DNA of 49,420 nucleotides from Comamonadaceae bacterium (GTDB lineage Bacteria; Pseudomonadota; Gammaproteobacteria; Burkholderiales; Rhodocyclaceae), in assembly GCA_029255645.1 (NCBI GenBank), contig JANLJE010000037.1:1-49420 (forward strand), in the 5' to 3' direction. Positions 17,030 through 28,693 of the stretch are shown here, piece by piece (the first letter of the stretch is position 1; each line of letters starts with the position of its first letter). Both the position numbers and the translations under genes were made by a program. Under the pieces are notes generated by a model, which saw nothing but the letters and a program-made list of their open reading frames with translations, was not told the origin of the DNA and ran no database searches.

Positions 17030-17763
17030 ACAAGAATTCCCAGCTGGAATCCGTCGCTTGCGGATGGCGAGCCACTATGGCCCTGATGGCGCTGGCCCTG
17101 CTTGCAGGTTGTGCCGGGACGGCCCGGGCGCCGAGCGACAAGGACCCTTTCGAGGGCTTCAACCGGGCCATGTTCTCGGTCCACGAGGGCATCGACAAGG
17201 TCGCCTTGAAACCCCTGGCCAAAGGCTATGACGCCGCCGTGCCCCTGCCCGCCAAGATGAGCATCCACAATCTGTACGAAAACATCTGGGATGTGAATCG
17301 CGGTGCCAATGCTTTGCTGCAGGGCAAGGCCGAAGAGGGACTGACCGGTTTCGGGCGTCTGCTGGTGAATTCCACCGTGGGTATTTTTGGTCTCTTCGAT
17401 GTCGCCAGCGAGTTGGGCATGGGAGCCGGTGATGAAGACTTCGGTCAGACCTTCGGGGTTTGGGGCGTGCCGGATGGTCCCTATGTATTCTTGCCCTTGA
17501 TCGGCCCCAACACCATGCGCGACCTGGCGGGCTGGGGAGTGGATCAGTATTCCTACCCGCTCTGGCGGCAAGTGGATGATGTCCCGCTGCGCAACAGCCT
17601 GAGTGTCCTGCGTGGCGTGGAGGTGCGGGCCAGCCTGTTGCCGACGGACAGGGTGGTGGACGAAGCCGCCCTGGATAAATACGCCTATATCCGCTCAGCC
17701 TATCTGCAGCACCGCAATTCCCAGGTGCACGACGGCAAGCCGCCGCGTCTGGATGACAACTAA
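17026..17763 (+). CDS. mlaA: Outer membrane lipoprotein MlaA (VacJ)
   Basis: A 245-residue VacJ-family lipoprotein. The signal ends in the lipobox LLAGC with the acylated Cys at about residue 29. The mature part has DPFEGFNRAMFSVHEGID, VNSTVGIFGLFDVASELGM, EDFGQTFGVWGVPDGPYV and LPLIGPNTMRDLAG, all MlaA hallmarks. It sits in the outer membrane and removes misplaced phospholipids from the outer leaflet, passing them to MlaC. Its position inside the mla operon, between mlaD and mlaC, is the betaproteobacterial layout and differs from E. coli, where mlaA is unlinked. Confidence 0.95.
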   Translation: MNKNSQLESVACGWRATMALMALALLAGCAGTARAPSDKDPFEGFNRAMFSVHEGIDKVALKPLAKGYDAAVPLPAKMSIHNLYENIWDVNRGANALLQGKAEEGLTGFGRLLVNSTVGIFGLFDVASELGMGAGDEDFGQTFGVWGVPDGPYVFLPLIGPNTMRDLAGWGVDQYSYPLWRQVDDVPLRNSLSVLRGVEVRASLLPTDRVVDEAALDKYAYIRSAYLQHRNSQVHDGKPPRLDDN

Positions 17764-17794
17764 AGACAACCAAAACAGGGCCCAGGATCAAGTC

Positions 17795-18409
17795 ATGAAG
17801 CAACTCCTTTCTCTCGTTTTTGCAGTGCTCCTGAGTGCGGGAGCGGCCGCCCAGGAGATGGCGCCGGACGTCCTGGTCAAGAGCGTTACCGAAGATGTGC
17901 TGGCGGCGGTGCGCCAGGACAAGGATATCCAGAATGGCAACACCCAGAAGACCATTGATCTGGTAGAGACCAAGGTGCTGCCTTATTTCAATTTCAGGCG
18001 CATGACGTCGCTGGCCGTGGGGCGTGATTGGAACAAGGCCACGCCGCAGCAGAAGGATCTGCTCACCCGGCAGTTCCAGGAACTGCTGGTGCGCACCTAT
18101 TCCAATGCCCTGTCGGCCTATCGTGATCAGGTCGTGCGTTACCGTCCGTTCAAGATGAATCCGGGCGACACCGATGTGCTGGTGCGCACTGAAGTGATTC
18201 AGCCTGGCGCTCGTCCCATCCAGCTGGATTACAGCCTGGAAAAGAGCGACAAGGGCTGGAAGGTGTATGACGTCGTGGTGTCGGGGGTCAGTCTGGTGAC
18301 CAATTACCGGGAATCCTTTGCCCAGGAGATCCGTAATGGCGGCATCGACGGACTGATCCACTCTCTGGAAGCCAAGAACAAGTCGCTTGTTGCCGGCAAG
18401 GCAGCCTGA
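17795..18409 (+). CDS. mlaC: Periplasmic phospholipid-binding protein MlaC
   Basis: A 204-residue Ttg2D/MlaC protein. A signal peptide MKQLLSLVFAVLLSAGAAA is followed by QEMAPDVLVKSV. Later segments VLPYFNFRRMTSLAVGRDW, LLTRQFQELLVRTYSNAL and VVVSGVSLVTNYRESFAQEI match the family. It shuttles phospholipids across the periplasm between MlaA and MlaFEDB. The ATG at 17795 is 31 bp after mlaA. An upstream in-frame extension overlapping mlaA lacks a signal peptide and is rejected. Confidence 0.95.
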   Translation: MKQLLSLVFAVLLSAGAAAQEMAPDVLVKSVTEDVLAAVRQDKDIQNGNTQKTIDLVETKVLPYFNFRRMTSLAVGRDWNKATPQQKDLLTRQFQELLVRTYSNALSAYRDQVVRYRPFKMNPGDTDVLVRTEVIQPGARPIQLDYSLEKSDKGWKVYDVVVSGVSLVTNYRESFAQEIRNGGIDGLIHSLEAKNKSLVAGKAA

Positions 18410-18439
18410 TGTCGTGCCGTCTCACTTTATCGATCCGTC

Positions 18440-18724
18440 ATGATTGAGCGCGAAGACCATCGTTTGCAGGTTCAGGTGCCCATGACCATGGATACCGCCA
18501 GTGCCCTGCTGGAAGCGGGCCTTCCTTTTTTTGCGCAGCCCTCGCCCTGGGTCGTGGATCTTTCCCGGGTTGAGCAGGCTGATTCTGCCGGGCTGGCCGT
18601 GCTGCTGGAATGGTTGCGTCGCAGCCGGGCAGCAGGGGGGAGCATGAGTTTACATGCCGTCCCCGCCGGATTGGCCGCCCTGGCCAGCCTGTACGACCTC
18701 GACGAAGTCTTTGCCCGGGCCTGA
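18440..18724 (+). CDS. mlaB: STAS-domain protein MlaB
   Basis: A 94-residue STAS-domain protein with VVDLSRVEQADSAGLAVLLEWLRR as the central strand-helix, including the conserved D-S-A-G-L loop, and a C-terminal LYDLDEVF. In the Mla complex this cytoplasmic subunit binds MlaF and is needed for its ATPase activity. It is the sixth gene of the operon, 30 bp after mlaC. Confidence 0.88.
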   Translation: MIEREDHRLQVQVPMTMDTASALLEAGLPFFAQPSPWVVDLSRVEQADSAGLAVLLEWLRRSRAAGGSMSLHAVPAGLAALASLYDLDEVFARA

Positions 18725-18738
18725 GCCCGGCGTCTGCG

Positions 18739-19653
18739 ATGGAGCTTGCGGTTTCCTTTGCCGGCGTGGTCAAGTGTTTTGGCGCCTTCACCGCCCTGGA
18801 CGGGGTCAGTCTGGATATTGCCGAAGGCGAGTTCTTCGGCCTGCTGGGCCCCAATGGCGCCGGCAAGACCACCCTCATTTCCTGTCTTGCCGGCCTGGCG
18901 CGGCCTGACCATGGCCGTATCACCGTGCTGGGGCGGGATGTGGTCCAGGATTACCTGGCAGCCCGGCGGCTGCTCGGGATTGTTCCCCAGGAACTGGTTT
19001 TTGATCCCTTCTTTACCGTGCGGGAAACCCTGCGCATCCAGTCGGCCTATTTCGGCCTGCGCCGCAACGACGCCTGGATCGACGAAATCCTGCACAACCT
19101 CGACCTCACCGACAAGGCCGGCACCAATATGCGCTACCTGTCCGGCGGCATGAAGCGCCGGGTGCTGGTGGCGCAGGCCCTGGTGCACCGGCCCCCGGTG
19201 ATCGTGCTGGATGAACCCACCGCCGGTGTCGATGTGGAACTGCGCCAGGGGCTGTGGCGTTTCATTCGCCGCCTGAATCAGGACGGCCACACCATCATCC
19301 TCACCACCCATTACCTGGAAGAGGCGGAAGCTCTCTGCGGGCGCATTGCCCTGATGAAACAGGGCCGCATCCTGGCGCTGGACAGCACGGCCAACCTCCT
19401 TGCCCGTTTCACCGGCCATACCCTGGTGCTGCGGCTGGCCGAAGGGCAGGTCCTGCCGCAGGACCTGCTGCCCTTGAGCCGTGCCGCCCGGGAGGGCGAA
19501 CTGCAACTGCATCTGGAGCAACTGCAGCAACTCGAAGGCATCCTGGCTGCCTTGCGGCTGGCCGGGGTCCAGATCGAGGACTTGCAACTCCAGTCTCCTG
19601 ACCTGGAGGATGTCTTCATGAGCATCGTCGGGACTGGCAAGGAGGGCGGGTGA
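18739..19653 (+). CDS. ABC transporter ATP-binding protein (YadG-like)
   Basis: A 304-residue ATPase with Walker A GPNGAGKTT, signature LSGGMKRR, Walker B VIVLDEPTAGVD and the H-loop TTHYLEEAE, followed by a C-terminal extension ending SPDLEDVFMSIVG typical of ABC-2 exporters. It pairs with the permease gene that overlaps its stop. In E. coli the YadGH pair has no firmly known substrate. In Betaproteobacteria this pair regularly sits between mlaB and ibaG-murA, hinting at an envelope role. The start is the ATG at 18739, 14 bp after mlaB. Confidence 0.9.
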   Translation: MELAVSFAGVVKCFGAFTALDGVSLDIAEGEFFGLLGPNGAGKTTLISCLAGLARPDHGRITVLGRDVVQDYLAARRLLGIVPQELVFDPFFTVRETLRIQSAYFGLRRNDAWIDEILHNLDLTDKAGTNMRYLSGGMKRRVLVAQALVHRPPVIVLDEPTAGVDVELRQGLWRFIRRLNQDGHTIILTTHYLEEAEALCGRIALMKQGRILALDSTANLLARFTGHTLVLRLAEGQVLPQDLLPLSRAAREGELQLHLEQLQQLEGILAALRLAGVQIEDLQLQSPDLEDVFMSIVGTGKEGG

Positions 19654-20414
19654 TGTTTGAGTTGAACGGCTTTCGGGCCCTGCTCTACAAGGAATTGCTG
19701 CGCTTTTGGCGGGTGGCCTTTCAGACGGTGGCGGCCCCCGTGCTGACCGCCTTGTTGTATCTGCTCATCTTCAGCCATGTGCTGGAGGCGGACCGGCAAG
19801 TGCATGGCGTGCCCTATGCCGCCTTCCTGGTGCCGGGCCTGGTGATGATGTCGGTGCTGCAAAATGCCTTTGCCAATTCCTCGTCGAGCCTGATCCAGTC
19901 CAAAGTCACCGGCTCCATCGTATTCGTGCTCCTGCCTCCCATTTCCCACGGAGCCTTCTTCTGGGCCTTTGTCATGGCGGCCGCCATCCGTGGGCTGGTG
20001 GTGGGGCTGGGCGTCTGGCTGGTGACCTTGCCCTTTGTCTCCTCCGGGCTGGCGGCTCCCGGCTGGGTCCTGCTGTTTGCCCTGCTGGGCGGGGGAATCA
20101 TGGGCAGCCTGGGAGTGATTGCCGGGATCTGGGCCGACAAGTTTGATCAACTGGCCGCTTTCCAGAACTTTCTGGTGATGCCCCTGACCATGCTGTCCGG
20201 CGTCTTTTACTCGATTCACACCCTGCCCCGGTTCTGGCAGGTGGCCTCCCATTACAATCCCGTCTTTTACATGATCGACGGTTTTCGCTATGGCTTTTTC
20301 GGGGTCTCCGATGTGGATCCCGGGCAAAGCCTGATCGTCATCCTTGTCTGTTTCACCGGACTTGCCCTGCTGACCTTGTCGCTCCTAAAAAGGGGCTGGA
20401 AACTGCGCACTTGA
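19653..20414 (+). CDS. ABC-2 type transporter permease (YadH-like)
   Basis: A 253-residue membrane protein with about six helices. It carries the ABC-2 permease features YAAFLVPGLVMMSVLQNAFANSS near the middle and MLSGVFYSIHTLP and FYMIDGFRYGFFG near the end. The ATG at 19653 shares bases with the TGA of the ATPase gene and has GGAGG upstream; a GTG one codon earlier is possible. It forms the membrane part of the exporter with the preceding ATPase. Confidence 0.9.
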   Translation: MFELNGFRALLYKELLRFWRVAFQTVAAPVLTALLYLLIFSHVLEADRQVHGVPYAAFLVPGLVMMSVLQNAFANSSSSLIQSKVTGSIVFVLLPPISHGAFFWAFVMAAAIRGLVVGLGVWLVTLPFVSSGLAAPGWVLLFALLGGGIMGSLGVIAGIWADKFDQLAAFQNFLVMPLTMLSGVFYSIHTLPRFWQVASHYNPVFYMIDGFRYGFFGVSDVDPGQSLIVILVCFTGLALLTLSLLKRGWKLRT

Positions 20415-20419
20415 ACATC

Positions 20420-21905
<1,486 letters not shown>

Positions 21906-21910
21906 GGCGT

Positions 21911-21983
21911 CGTGGTCTCCCGCTGGGGTCCCGCTTGGGCTCCGCTGTGGCTCCGCTCGGGCTCCGTTGTGGCTCCGTTGTGG
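21911..21983. repeat. Degenerate 11-bp tandem repeats after murA
   Basis: Units such as GTGGCTCCGCT, CGGGCTCCGTT and GTGGCTCCGTT follow one another from about 21947, with more diverged copies before. They lie between the murA stop and its terminator and have no coding sense. Confidence 0.75.
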
Positions 21984-21998
21984 ACAGCCGATCGGTAG

Positions 21999-22019
21999 CC
22001 GGCCCGGGGCCGGTTTTTT
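21999..22019 (+). terminator. Rho-independent terminator of the mla-murA operon
   Basis: The stem CCGGCC - CGG - GGCCGG (21999-22013) is followed by six T residues (22014-22019). It is placed about 95 bp after the murA stop and just before the convergent cupin gene. Confidence 0.85.
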
Positions 22020-22046
22020 CATAGGCTATTTTCACACCCGGCTTTA

Positions 22047-22430
22047 TCACACCTTGAGGAACAGGGTCTGCAAGGGTTCGTCCCCCACCTGGCGGCTCCA
22101 GTGGCCATGGACTGCGGGGTCGAAGCGCTCCCCTTCGGGCACCAGGTCGTTCGAATAAAAGTGATCGCCTGCCTTGAAGAGGCGGGAGCTGCCGTCCCTG
22201 AGGCCGATTTCCATCTGGCCGGCGAGGATGATGGTCCACTGGGGCGAAGTGGTGCAGTGGAAATCACTCCTGAAACCCACGGGACTGATGCGCAGCTGGT
22301 AGCCGCTCGCCGGGTAGAGGGTCGAGAGGCGGGCCTGGGGCGTGCCCTCCAGCAGCGCCACCTGCTCTTCGCGGAAATGGGCCCGGCCGTCGGCGCCGGT
22401 ATAGAGAATGACTTTGGTGAAGGTGCTCAT
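22047..22430 (-). CDS. Cupin-domain protein
   Basis: A 127-residue single-domain protein. SDFHCTTSPQWTIILAGQMEIGLRDG followed by FKAGDHFYSNDLVPEG fits the two cupin motifs, though the usual H-x-H pair is reduced to single histidines (FHC, DHF). Metal binding and catalysis are therefore uncertain. No substrate can be named. It is the last gene of a minus-strand group with the c-di-GMP genes; the 49-bp gap leaves co-transcription open. Confidence 0.72.
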   Translation of the reverse strand: MSTFTKVILYTGADGRAHFREEQVALLEGTPQARLSTLYPASGYQLRISPVGFRSDFHCTTSPQWTIILAGQMEIGLRDGSSRLFKAGDHFYSNDLVPEGERFDPAVHGHWSRQVGDEPLQTLFLKV

Positions 22431-22479
22431 GAAAACTCCCGGGGAAAATGCGCAGTCCAGGCGCTGCCAGTCCGAGGGG

Positions 22480-25302
22480 TCAGGCGGTGCCCGGGCGCGG
22501 GGTGGGGTGAAGGGCCAGGGGAAGTTGTTGCAAGCCGGCGATCAACTGGTCCTGTAGTTCCAGCAATTGGGCCAGGGCAGGCTCGAGGTCGGTTTCCCGT
22601 CCGGCGGCCTTCTCGGCCACCAGCCTGTTGCCCAGTTGGTGCAACTGTTCATGAAGCTCACCCAGGGGGGCGAACAGGGCTTGTTCCTGATAGCGGGCTC
22701 GTCCTGCTCCGGCATACCACTGGCCGAAATGGCATTCTGGCGAAGCGAGCGGCGGCGGGGCGGGGATGGCGCCAAGCAGGTGGTGTTCCAGCGCGCGGCA
22801 CCAGTGGCGCAAGTCCACTTCGGCATAGGCGGTAGCCATGTCATCGCGGCTCAAGGGGGCGTTGTGCGGCGCTTGCCAGCTCTGTTCCGGCTGCCATGTC
22901 CTGACCCAGTCGAGCACCTGATCCGCCGGCATGGGGCGGGCGATGCCGTAGCCCTGGCCCAGTTCGCAGCCCAGGCGTAGCAGCAGCGCGCCGTGGGCAG
23001 CGCTTTCCACGCCCTCGGCAATGGCGCTGCGGCGGAAGGCGGCGGCCAGGCCGATCACCCCCTCGACGATGGCCAGGTCCTCCGTATCCCAGAGCATGTC
23101 GCGCACGAAGCTCTGGTCGATCTTGAGGACCCCGGCGGGCAGGCGTTTCAGATAGGTGAGGGAGGAGTAGCCGGTGCCAAAATCATCCAGGGAAAAATCC
23201 ACCCCCAGGGCCCGGCAGCCTTCGATGACCCGGGAAATATGGGCAATGCCTTCCAGGGCGGCGGTTTCCAGGACTTCCAGCTCGAGCCAGGTGGGCGGAA
23301 TGTCCGGGTGCCGGGCCAGCTTCTCGAGCAGGCGCGGCAGGAAGTCTTCCTTTTGCAGATGGTGGGCCGCAATGTTGACGCTGACGGGCATTTTCAGGCC
23401 CGCCTGTTGCCACTGGCTCATCTGGGCCAGGGCCGTGTCCATGACCCAGTCGCCAATCTGGGCGATCAGATCGGTGCCCTCGATCATGGGCAGGAATTCT
23501 CCCGGGGCCACCAGTCCGCGCTCGGGGTGGCGCCAGCGCAACAAGGCTTCGGCGCCCATCACCTGGCCGCTGCGCATGTGCACCTTGGGCTGATAGAACA
23601 GTTCGAATTCCCGCTGCTCCAGCGCCTGGGTGAGGCGGCTGATGCTTTCCCAGTGGGTTTTGGCCTGACGGTCTCGCTCTGGATCAAACAGATGGTAACG
23701 ATTCTTGCCGCCTTGCTTGGCCTGGTACATGGCCTGATCCGCATGGCGCAGCAGGGTGTCGGCATCGCTGCCGTCGTGAGGAAACAGGGTGACCCCCAGA
23801 CTGGCCGACAGTTGCAGGGCAACCCCCTTGATCGGGATCGAGGCCGCCGCCGCTCGCAGCAGGCGTTCCAGGACAAGTTTGCACTCCTCCATGCCGTCCA
23901 GATCGGTCAGCACCACCACGAATTCGTCGCCCCCGAGCCGGGCCAGGGTGTCGCCGGCGCGCAGGGTGTCCTTGAGCCGCTGGGAAATGGCAATCAGCAA
24001 CTCATCCCCGGTTTCGTGGCCGTGGGTGTCGTTGACCTCCTTGAAACCGTCCAGGTCCAGGTACACCAGCGCCATCAGCTTGCTGTCGCGTCGGGTACGG
24101 GCAATGGCCTGCTGCAGACGGTCCGCCAGCAGCACCCGGTTGGGCATCCCGGTCAGGGCGTCGTAGTGGGCGATGCGTTCGAGCTGGCTCTGGTGTTCCT
24201 TGATGGTGGTGATGTCGGAGAACAGGGCGACATAGTGACAAATCTGGCCCGCTTCATTGCGCACTGCCGCGATATTGAGCATTTCCGCGTACAGGGTGCC
24301 GTCCTTGCGCCGGTTCCAGATTTCACCCTGCCAATGGCCCTTGAGGGACAGGTCGCGCCAGAGGGCGGCATAGAACTCCGGCCCCTGGCGTCCCGAACTG
24401 AGGATGCGGGCATTGTGCTGCAGCGCCTCGGCCCGGCTGTAACCGGTGATGCGCGTGAAGGTCTCATTGACGTCGACGATGGTGCCGTGCGGGTCGGTGA
24501 TCATGATGCCTTCCTGGGCGTGGGTGAACACGCTGGCGGCCAGCTTGAGCCGGGTCTCGGAAGTTCTGCGCGCGGTGATGTCGGTGAAGGAAAAGACCCG
24601 GCCGATGATGAGCTGGTTCTGCCGGGCCGGGCGGGATTTGCGTTCGAAGTACTGGCCGTCCGCCAGTTGCAGGACGTCCAGGGTTTCGTCTTCCTCGTCC
24701 GGGCGGATTTCGGCCATGCGGCGCAGATAGGCTTCCGGGTCGGCCATGCGGCTGGCCAGATAGGACTGGATCGCCTGGTCGTCGTGGGCGAGCAGCAGGG
24801 CTTCGGGAATCTGCCAGAGGCAGGAGAGCCGGCGGTTCATGTTGACGATGGCACCGCTGCGATCCATCAGCAGGATGCCATCTGCCGTCGCCTCCAGGGT
24901 GGCGCGCAGGCGGGCGCCCATATCGGCCAGTTCTGCCTCGGTGCGGCGCAACTGGCCCACCGGGGTGGCGCAGATCACCAGCAGGCCGGAATGGTCATCG
25001 GCCCGGGAAATGTTCCGGGTGACGCTCAGGAGTTCGCCGTTGGCCATCAGGTAAGTGGCATCTGCTCCCTGCATTTCGGGGGCGATGCCCTGGCGCACGT
25101 CTTCCCAGAAGAAGATATCGGCAAGGGAACATTCGATGTCGGTGATGGGGCGGCCCTCCAGCGCCTCCAGGCGGTAGCCCAGGTGTCGCAAAGCGCCCTG
25201 GTTGGCCATGCGGATGGCCAGACTGGCCCCGTCGACCAGCAGCAGGATTTCGTTGCAGTGCTCGAGCAGCAAGGCTTCGGGGGAAGGGCTGAGGGGCATC
25301 AT
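22480..25302 (-). CDS. PAS-GGDEF-EAL c-di-GMP enzyme with C-terminal CZB zinc-binding domain
   Basis: A 940-residue cytoplasmic protein with no membrane helix. Its N-terminal 370 residues contain about three PAS domains (the last with [20 protein letters not shown] and [10 protein letters not shown]). Next comes a GGDEF domain with [17 protein letters not shown], the inhibitory-site RAGD and an intact RLGGDEF. The EAL domain has [29 protein letters not shown] and EGVES, all intact. The last about 150 residues fit a CZB domain: [27 protein letters not shown], then [13 protein letters not shown], supplying His, Cys and His zinc ligands. Both synthesis and breakdown of c-di-GMP look possible. 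The ATG shares bases with the stop of the HD-GYP gene. Confidence 0.92.
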   Translation of the reverse strand: MMPLSPSPEALLLEHCNEILLLVDGASLAIRMANQGALRHLGYRLEALEGRPITDIECSLADIFFWEDVRQGIAPEMQGADATYLMANGELLSVTRNISRADDHSGLLVICATPVGQLRRTEAELADMGARLRATLEATADGILLMDRSGAIVNMNRRLSCLWQIPEALLLAHDDQAIQSYLASRMADPEAYLRRMAEIRPDEEDETLDVLQLADGQYFERKSRPARQNQLIIGRVFSFTDITARRTSETRLKLAASVFTHAQEGIMITDPHGTIVDVNETFTRITGYSRAEALQHNARILSSGRQGPEFYAALWRDLSLKGHWQGEIWNRRKDGTLYAEMLNIAAVRNEAGQICHYVALFSDITTIKEHQSQLERIAHYDALTGMPNRVLLADRLQQAIARTRRDSKLMALVYLDLDGFKEVNDTHGHETGDELLIAISQRLKDTLRAGDTLARLGGDEFVVVLTDLDGMEECKLVLERLLRAAAASIPIKGVALQLSASLGVTLFPHDGSDADTLLRHADQAMYQAKQGGKNRYHLFDPERDRQAKTHWESISRLTQALEQREFELFYQPKVHMRSGQVMGAEALLRWRHPERGLVAPGEFLPMIEGTDLIAQIGDWVMDTALAQMSQWQQAGLKMPVSVNIAAHHLQKEDFLPRLLEKLARHPDIPPTWLELEVLETAALEGIAHISRVIEGCRALGVDFSLDDFGTGYSSLTYLKRLPAGVLKIDQSFVRDMLWDTEDLAIVEGVIGLAAAFRRSAIAEGVESAAHGALLLRLGCELGQGYGIARPMPADQVLDWVRTWQPEQSWQAPHNAPLSRDDMATAYAEVDLRHWCRALEHHLLGAIPAPPPLASPECHFGQWYAGAGRARYQEQALFAPLGELHEQLHQLGNRLVAEKAAGRETDLEPALAQLLELQDQLIAGLQQLPLALHPTPRPGTA

Positions 25303-26597
25303 TCCCTCTTTGTCGTGGCGTTGCTGTCGAAGAAGTAGGTCACGTGCTGGCGTGGGCTCAGGTAAGCGTAGGTGCGCGGCGGCAGCATGCTGGGGCGGAT
25401 GGCCTTGCTGATGTTGATGTCGGTTTCCTGTTCCAGGTCCAGGATGGGCGCGGCTTCCTTGGGGACGGATGCAGCGTGGAGCATGACGCAGGGGCGCAGG
25501 GGCTTGGCCGGATTGACCGACATCACCATGGCGATGGTTCCGTCGGAGAGGCTGACGAGGGTACCCGGAGGGTAGACGCCCAGGCAGCGGATCATCTGTT
25601 GCAGGATCACCGCATCGAACTTGTTGCGCCGCTGGGCGAACATGAAGGACAGGGCCTCGTGCGGGGACAGGGCCTCGGCCAGGTCGATCGGGTTGCAGAG
25701 CTTGTCATAGAAGTTGACCAGGCTCACGACCCGGGCTGGCGGGCTGATCTTGTCGAGTTTCAGGCCCAGAGGATAGCCCGAGCCGTCGGCCAATTCGTGA
25801 TGCTGGTAGATGATGGCCTGCACTTCGGGATCAAGCCCCAGTTGCCTGGCCAGCTTGACGCCGTACTCGCAATGAAGGGCGCGCAGCTCCCGCTCCGGCC
25901 GGGTGCATTCGGAGGGTTTCTTCTTGAGGACCCGGTCGGGCACCTCCATCAGACCGATGTCGTGCAGCAGGGCGCCCAGGCCGAGGAGGCGGGCCTTATC
26001 GGGGCTGAAGTCGAGGCGCTTGGTGAGCATCATGGCGAGCACAGAGACATTGAGGCCGTGGAAATAGACCTCGTCGCCACCACACTTGTCGCCCATTACA
26101 TGCAGGGTGACTTCGGGGTGCTCCAGGAAGGCGAGCACCATCTGATCCACCAGCTTGCCTATTTCCAGCAGGGTTTCCCCGGGGTTTTGCAGCAGATTGC
26201 GGTTGATCTGACGCAAGATGCCGCCCGCCTTGAGAAAGGCCTTGTCCACCTGTTCGATGCGCTGCCGGTATTGCGCCAGGCGGAGAACATCAGGGGCCTG
26301 GGTTTGCGCCGGGTCCGGGGTGAGGTCCGGGGTGGGGGTGGCAGCGGGGGCGGGCGGCGCCAGCGGGGGAGGCTCGGACAGGGTATCGCTGCGGTCCGGG
26401 TCGAAGCGGAATCGGGCTTTTCCCAGGGCGCGCAGCTCGCGGATCTGGGCTTCGCTGCTGATCTTGAAACTGTTGAGGGCGAACGGGTGGCCAAACCAGG
26501 GCAGGTCGACGAAGATGTGGATGCCGACCTGCAGCTGCTCGGCGGCAATATAGGGGTGGCTTGGCGTAGTGCGGTCGGTCGTACTGTCTTCAGGCAC
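25299..26597 (-). CDS. HD-GYP c-di-GMP phosphodiesterase with DUF3391 N-terminus
   Basis: A 432-residue protein. The N-terminal 75 residues ([22 protein letters not shown] to RFRFDPDR) match the DUF3391 module often fused to HD-GYP domains. A proline/threonine-rich linker follows. The HD-GYP domain keeps [17 protein letters not shown] (HD pair) and [11 protein letters not shown] (GYP), so hydrolysis of c-di-GMP is expected. The TGA overlaps the start of the GGDEF-EAL gene (ATGATG), so three c-di-GMP activities are translationally linked. It is divergent from hisG across about 147 bp. Confidence 0.92.
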   Translation of the reverse strand: MPEDSTTDRTTPSHPYIAAEQLQVGIHIFVDLPWFGHPFALNSFKISSEAQIRELRALGKARFRFDPDRSDTLSEPPPLAPPAPAATPTPDLTPDPAQTQAPDVLRLAQYRQRIEQVDKAFLKAGGILRQINRNLLQNPGETLLEIGKLVDQMVLAFLEHPEVTLHVMGDKCGGDEVYFHGLNVSVLAMMLTKRLDFSPDKARLLGLGALLHDIGLMEVPDRVLKKKPSECTRPERELRALHCEYGVKLARQLGLDPEVQAIIYQHHELADGSGYPLGLKLDKISPPARVVSLVNFYDKLCNPIDLAEALSPHEALSFMFAQRRNKFDAVILQQMIRCLGVYPPGTLVSLSDGTIAMVMSVNPAKPLRPCVMLHAASVPKEAAPILDLEQETDINISKAIRPSMLPPRTYAYLSPRQHVTYFFDSNATTKRE

Positions 26598-26710
26598 GGA
26601 ATCCTCTCCTCGGGGGGGATTATCCCTAATTTAACGTGTCGGGTGGGGTTGCTGTGCAGTTCCGGTGTGCGCAGGGCGAGAAGTGGTTCAGCCGGCCCCG
26701 GGCTTTACGC

Positions 26711-26716
26711 TAGAAT
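26711..26716 (+). promoter_or_regulatory. -10 box of the hisG promoter
   Basis: TAGAAT 29 bp before the hisG start, in a CGCTAGAATC context like the mla promoter. The -35 is weak (TTCAGC at an 18-bp spacing). Confidence 0.4.
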
Positions 26717-26744
26717 CACGCCTTTATCCCGCCCGGACGTGCCC

Positions 26745-27389
26745 GTGAACGGTATCACCCTCGCCCTCTCCAAGGGCCGCATCTTCGACGAGACCTTGCC
26801 CCTCCTGGCCGCCGCCGGCATCGTGCCGAGCGAGAACCCGGAAAGCTCCAGAAAACTCATCATCGCGACCAACCAGGCGCATGTGCGGCTCATCATCGTG
26901 CGTGCTTCCGACGTGCCTACCTATGTCCAGTACGGTGCCGCTGATCTGGGCGTGGCGGGCAAGGACGTGCTGATCGAGCATGGCGGCGCCGGCCTCTACC
27001 AGCCCCTCGACCTTGCCATCGCCAAATGCCGGATGATGGTGGCCGTGCCCGAGGGCTTTGACTACGCCAGCGCCGTGCAGCAGGGCGCCCGCCTCAAGGT
27101 GGCCACCAAGTACATCAGCACGGCCCGGGAGCACTTCGCCGCCAAGGGCGTCCATGTCGACCTGATCAAGCTCTATGGCTCCATGGAACTCGCCCCCCTG
27201 GTGGGCCTGTCCGATGCCATCGTCGATCTGGTCTCCTCCGGAGCCACCCTGAAGGCCAACCGGCTGGTGGCGGTAGAGCACATCCTGGACATTTCCAGCC
27301 GCCTGGTGGTGAATCAGGCGGCCTTGAAGCTCAAGCGGGAAACCCTGCAACCCATCATCGACGCCTTCGCGGGCGCCGTGGAGACGTGA
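26745..27389 (+). CDS. hisG: ATP phosphoribosyltransferase, short form
   Basis: A 214-residue His[20 protein letters not shown], the GVAGKDVL segment and the C-terminal [14 protein letters not shown]. It catalyses the first step of histidine synthesis (ATP plus PRPP). The C-terminal regulatory domain of long HisG is absent, and short forms need the HisRS-like partner HisZ, which is not encoded in this window. The start is the GTG at 26745; another GTG two codons earlier is possible. The stop is 2 bp before the hisD ATG. Confidence 0.93.
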   Translation: MNGITLALSKGRIFDETLPLLAAAGIVPSENPESSRKLIIATNQAHVRLIIVRASDVPTYVQYGAADLGVAGKDVLIEHGGAGLYQPLDLAIAKCRMMVAVPEGFDYASAVQQGARLKVATKYISTAREHFAAKGVHVDLIKLYGSMELAPLVGLSDAIVDLVSSGATLKANRLVAVEHILDISSRLVVNQAALKLKRETLQPIIDAFAGAVET

Positions 27390-27391
27390 AT

Positions 27392-28693
27392 ATGCTGGCC
27401 ATCCAGCGGCTCGACAGCCGCACTCCCGATTTTCCGCAACGACTGCAGGCGCTGCTCGCCTTCGAGGGCGCCCAGGACGAGGCCATCGAACGGACCGTGG
27501 TCGCCATCCTGGCCGAGGTGAAAGCCCGGGGCGATGCCGCCGTGGTCGAATATACCAACCGTTTCGACCGGCTCGCAGCCGCCTCCATGGCCGCCCTGGA
27601 ACTGCCCCGAGCCGAATTGCAGGCGGCCCTGGATGGGCTTGCCCACGAGCGCCGCGCCGCCCTGGAAACCGCGGCCGAGCGCATCCGCCGCTTCCACGAA
27701 AAACAGGTGCAGGAAGGCTGGAGCTACACCGAGGCGGACGGCACCCGGCTCGGCCAGATGGTGACGCCGCTCGACCGGGTCGGCCTCTATGTGCCCGGCG
27801 GCAAGGCCGCTTACCCCTCTTCGGTGCTGATGAATGCGATTCCCGCCAAGGTAGCCGGGGTCAAGGAACTGATCATGGTGGTGCCCACCCCCGGCGGCGA
27901 AAAGAACGCCCTGGTGCTCGCCGCCGCCTGCCTCGCCGGGGTGGATCGGGTGCTGACCATCGGCGGCGCCCAGGCGGTAGGCGCCCTGGCCTACGGCACC
28001 GAAACCATTCCCCAGGTCGACAAGGTGGTCGGTCCCGGCAATGCCTATGTGGCCTGCGCCAAGCGCCGGGTGTTTGGCATCGTCGGCATCGACATGGTGG
28101 CCGGGCCTTCGGAAATCCTCGTGCTCGCCGACGGCACGACCGACCCGGACTGGGTCGCCATGGACCTGTTTTCCCAGGCCGAGCACGACGAACTGGCGCA
28201 AAGCCTGCTCGTCTGCCCGGATGCCGCCTATATCGACAAGGTCCAGGCCAGCATCGAGAAGCTGCTGCCCAGCATGGCGCGCCAGGAGGTGATCCGCACC
28301 TCCTTGCAAAATCGCGGCGCCCTGATTCGGGTGAAGGATCTGGAAGAAGCCGTCGCCCTTGCCAACCGGGTGGCGCCCGAGCACCTCGAACTCTCCCTGG
28401 CCGAGCCCGATGCCTGGGTGGAAAAGATCCACCACGCCGGCGCCATCTTCATCGGCCCCTGGACTTCCGAATCCCTGGGTGACTACTGCGCCGGCCCCAA
28501 CCACGTGCTGCCCACTTCCGGCAGTGCCCGCTTCTCTTCGCCGCTGGGGGTCTATGACTTCCAGAAGCGCACCAGCCTGATCCGGGTGTCGCGGGCCGGA
28601 GCCCAGAGCCTGGGTCGGGTCGCCGCTACGCTGGCCGACGGCGAGGGCCTGCCCGCGCACGCCCAGTCCGCCCGCCTGCGCCTGGAGCGCTGA
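27392..28693 (+). CDS. hisD: Histidinol dehydrogenase
   Basis: A 433-residue enzyme that oxidises histidinol to histidine in two NAD-dependent steps. Family segments are [71 protein letters not shown] with the zinc-binding Gln/His, and [14 protein letters not shown]. The ATG at 27392 has GGAG 8 bases before; a GTG two codons earlier overlaps the hisG stop. After this gene the expected collinear hisC is missing and appears inverted downstream. Confidence 0.95.
   Translation: MLAIQRLDSRTPDFPQRLQALLAFEGAQDEAIERTVVAILAEVKARGDAAVVEYTNRFDRLAAASMAALELPRAELQAALDGLAHERRAALETAAERIRRFHEKQVQEGWSYTEADGTRLGQMVTPLDRVGLYVPGGKAAYPSSVLMNAIPAKVAGVKELIMVVPTPGGEKNALVLAAACLAGVDRVLTIGGAQAVGALAYGTETIPQVDKVVGPGNAYVACAKRRVFGIVGIDMVAGPSEILVLADGTTDPDWVAMDLFSQAEHDELAQSLLVCPDAAYIDKVQASIEKLLPSMARQEVIRTSLQNRGALIRVKDLEEAVALANRVAPEHLELSLAEPDAWVEKIHHAGAIFIGPWTSESLGDYCAGPNHVLPTSGSARFSSPLGVYDFQKRTSLIRVSRAGAQSLGRVAATLADGEGLPAHAQSARLRLER

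Noticed and set aside
22993-25338. 781-codon plus-strand frame opposite the GGDEF-EAL gene
   Set aside because: Low-complexity residues rich in G, Q, H and V with no domain; shadow of a real gene on the other strand.
25344-26744. Very long plus-strand reading frame antisense to the HD-GYP gene and continuous with hisG
   Set aside because: Only the part from the GTG at 26745 has family similarity. The rest is a GC-driven open frame opposite the HD-GYP gene, which has strong domain support.
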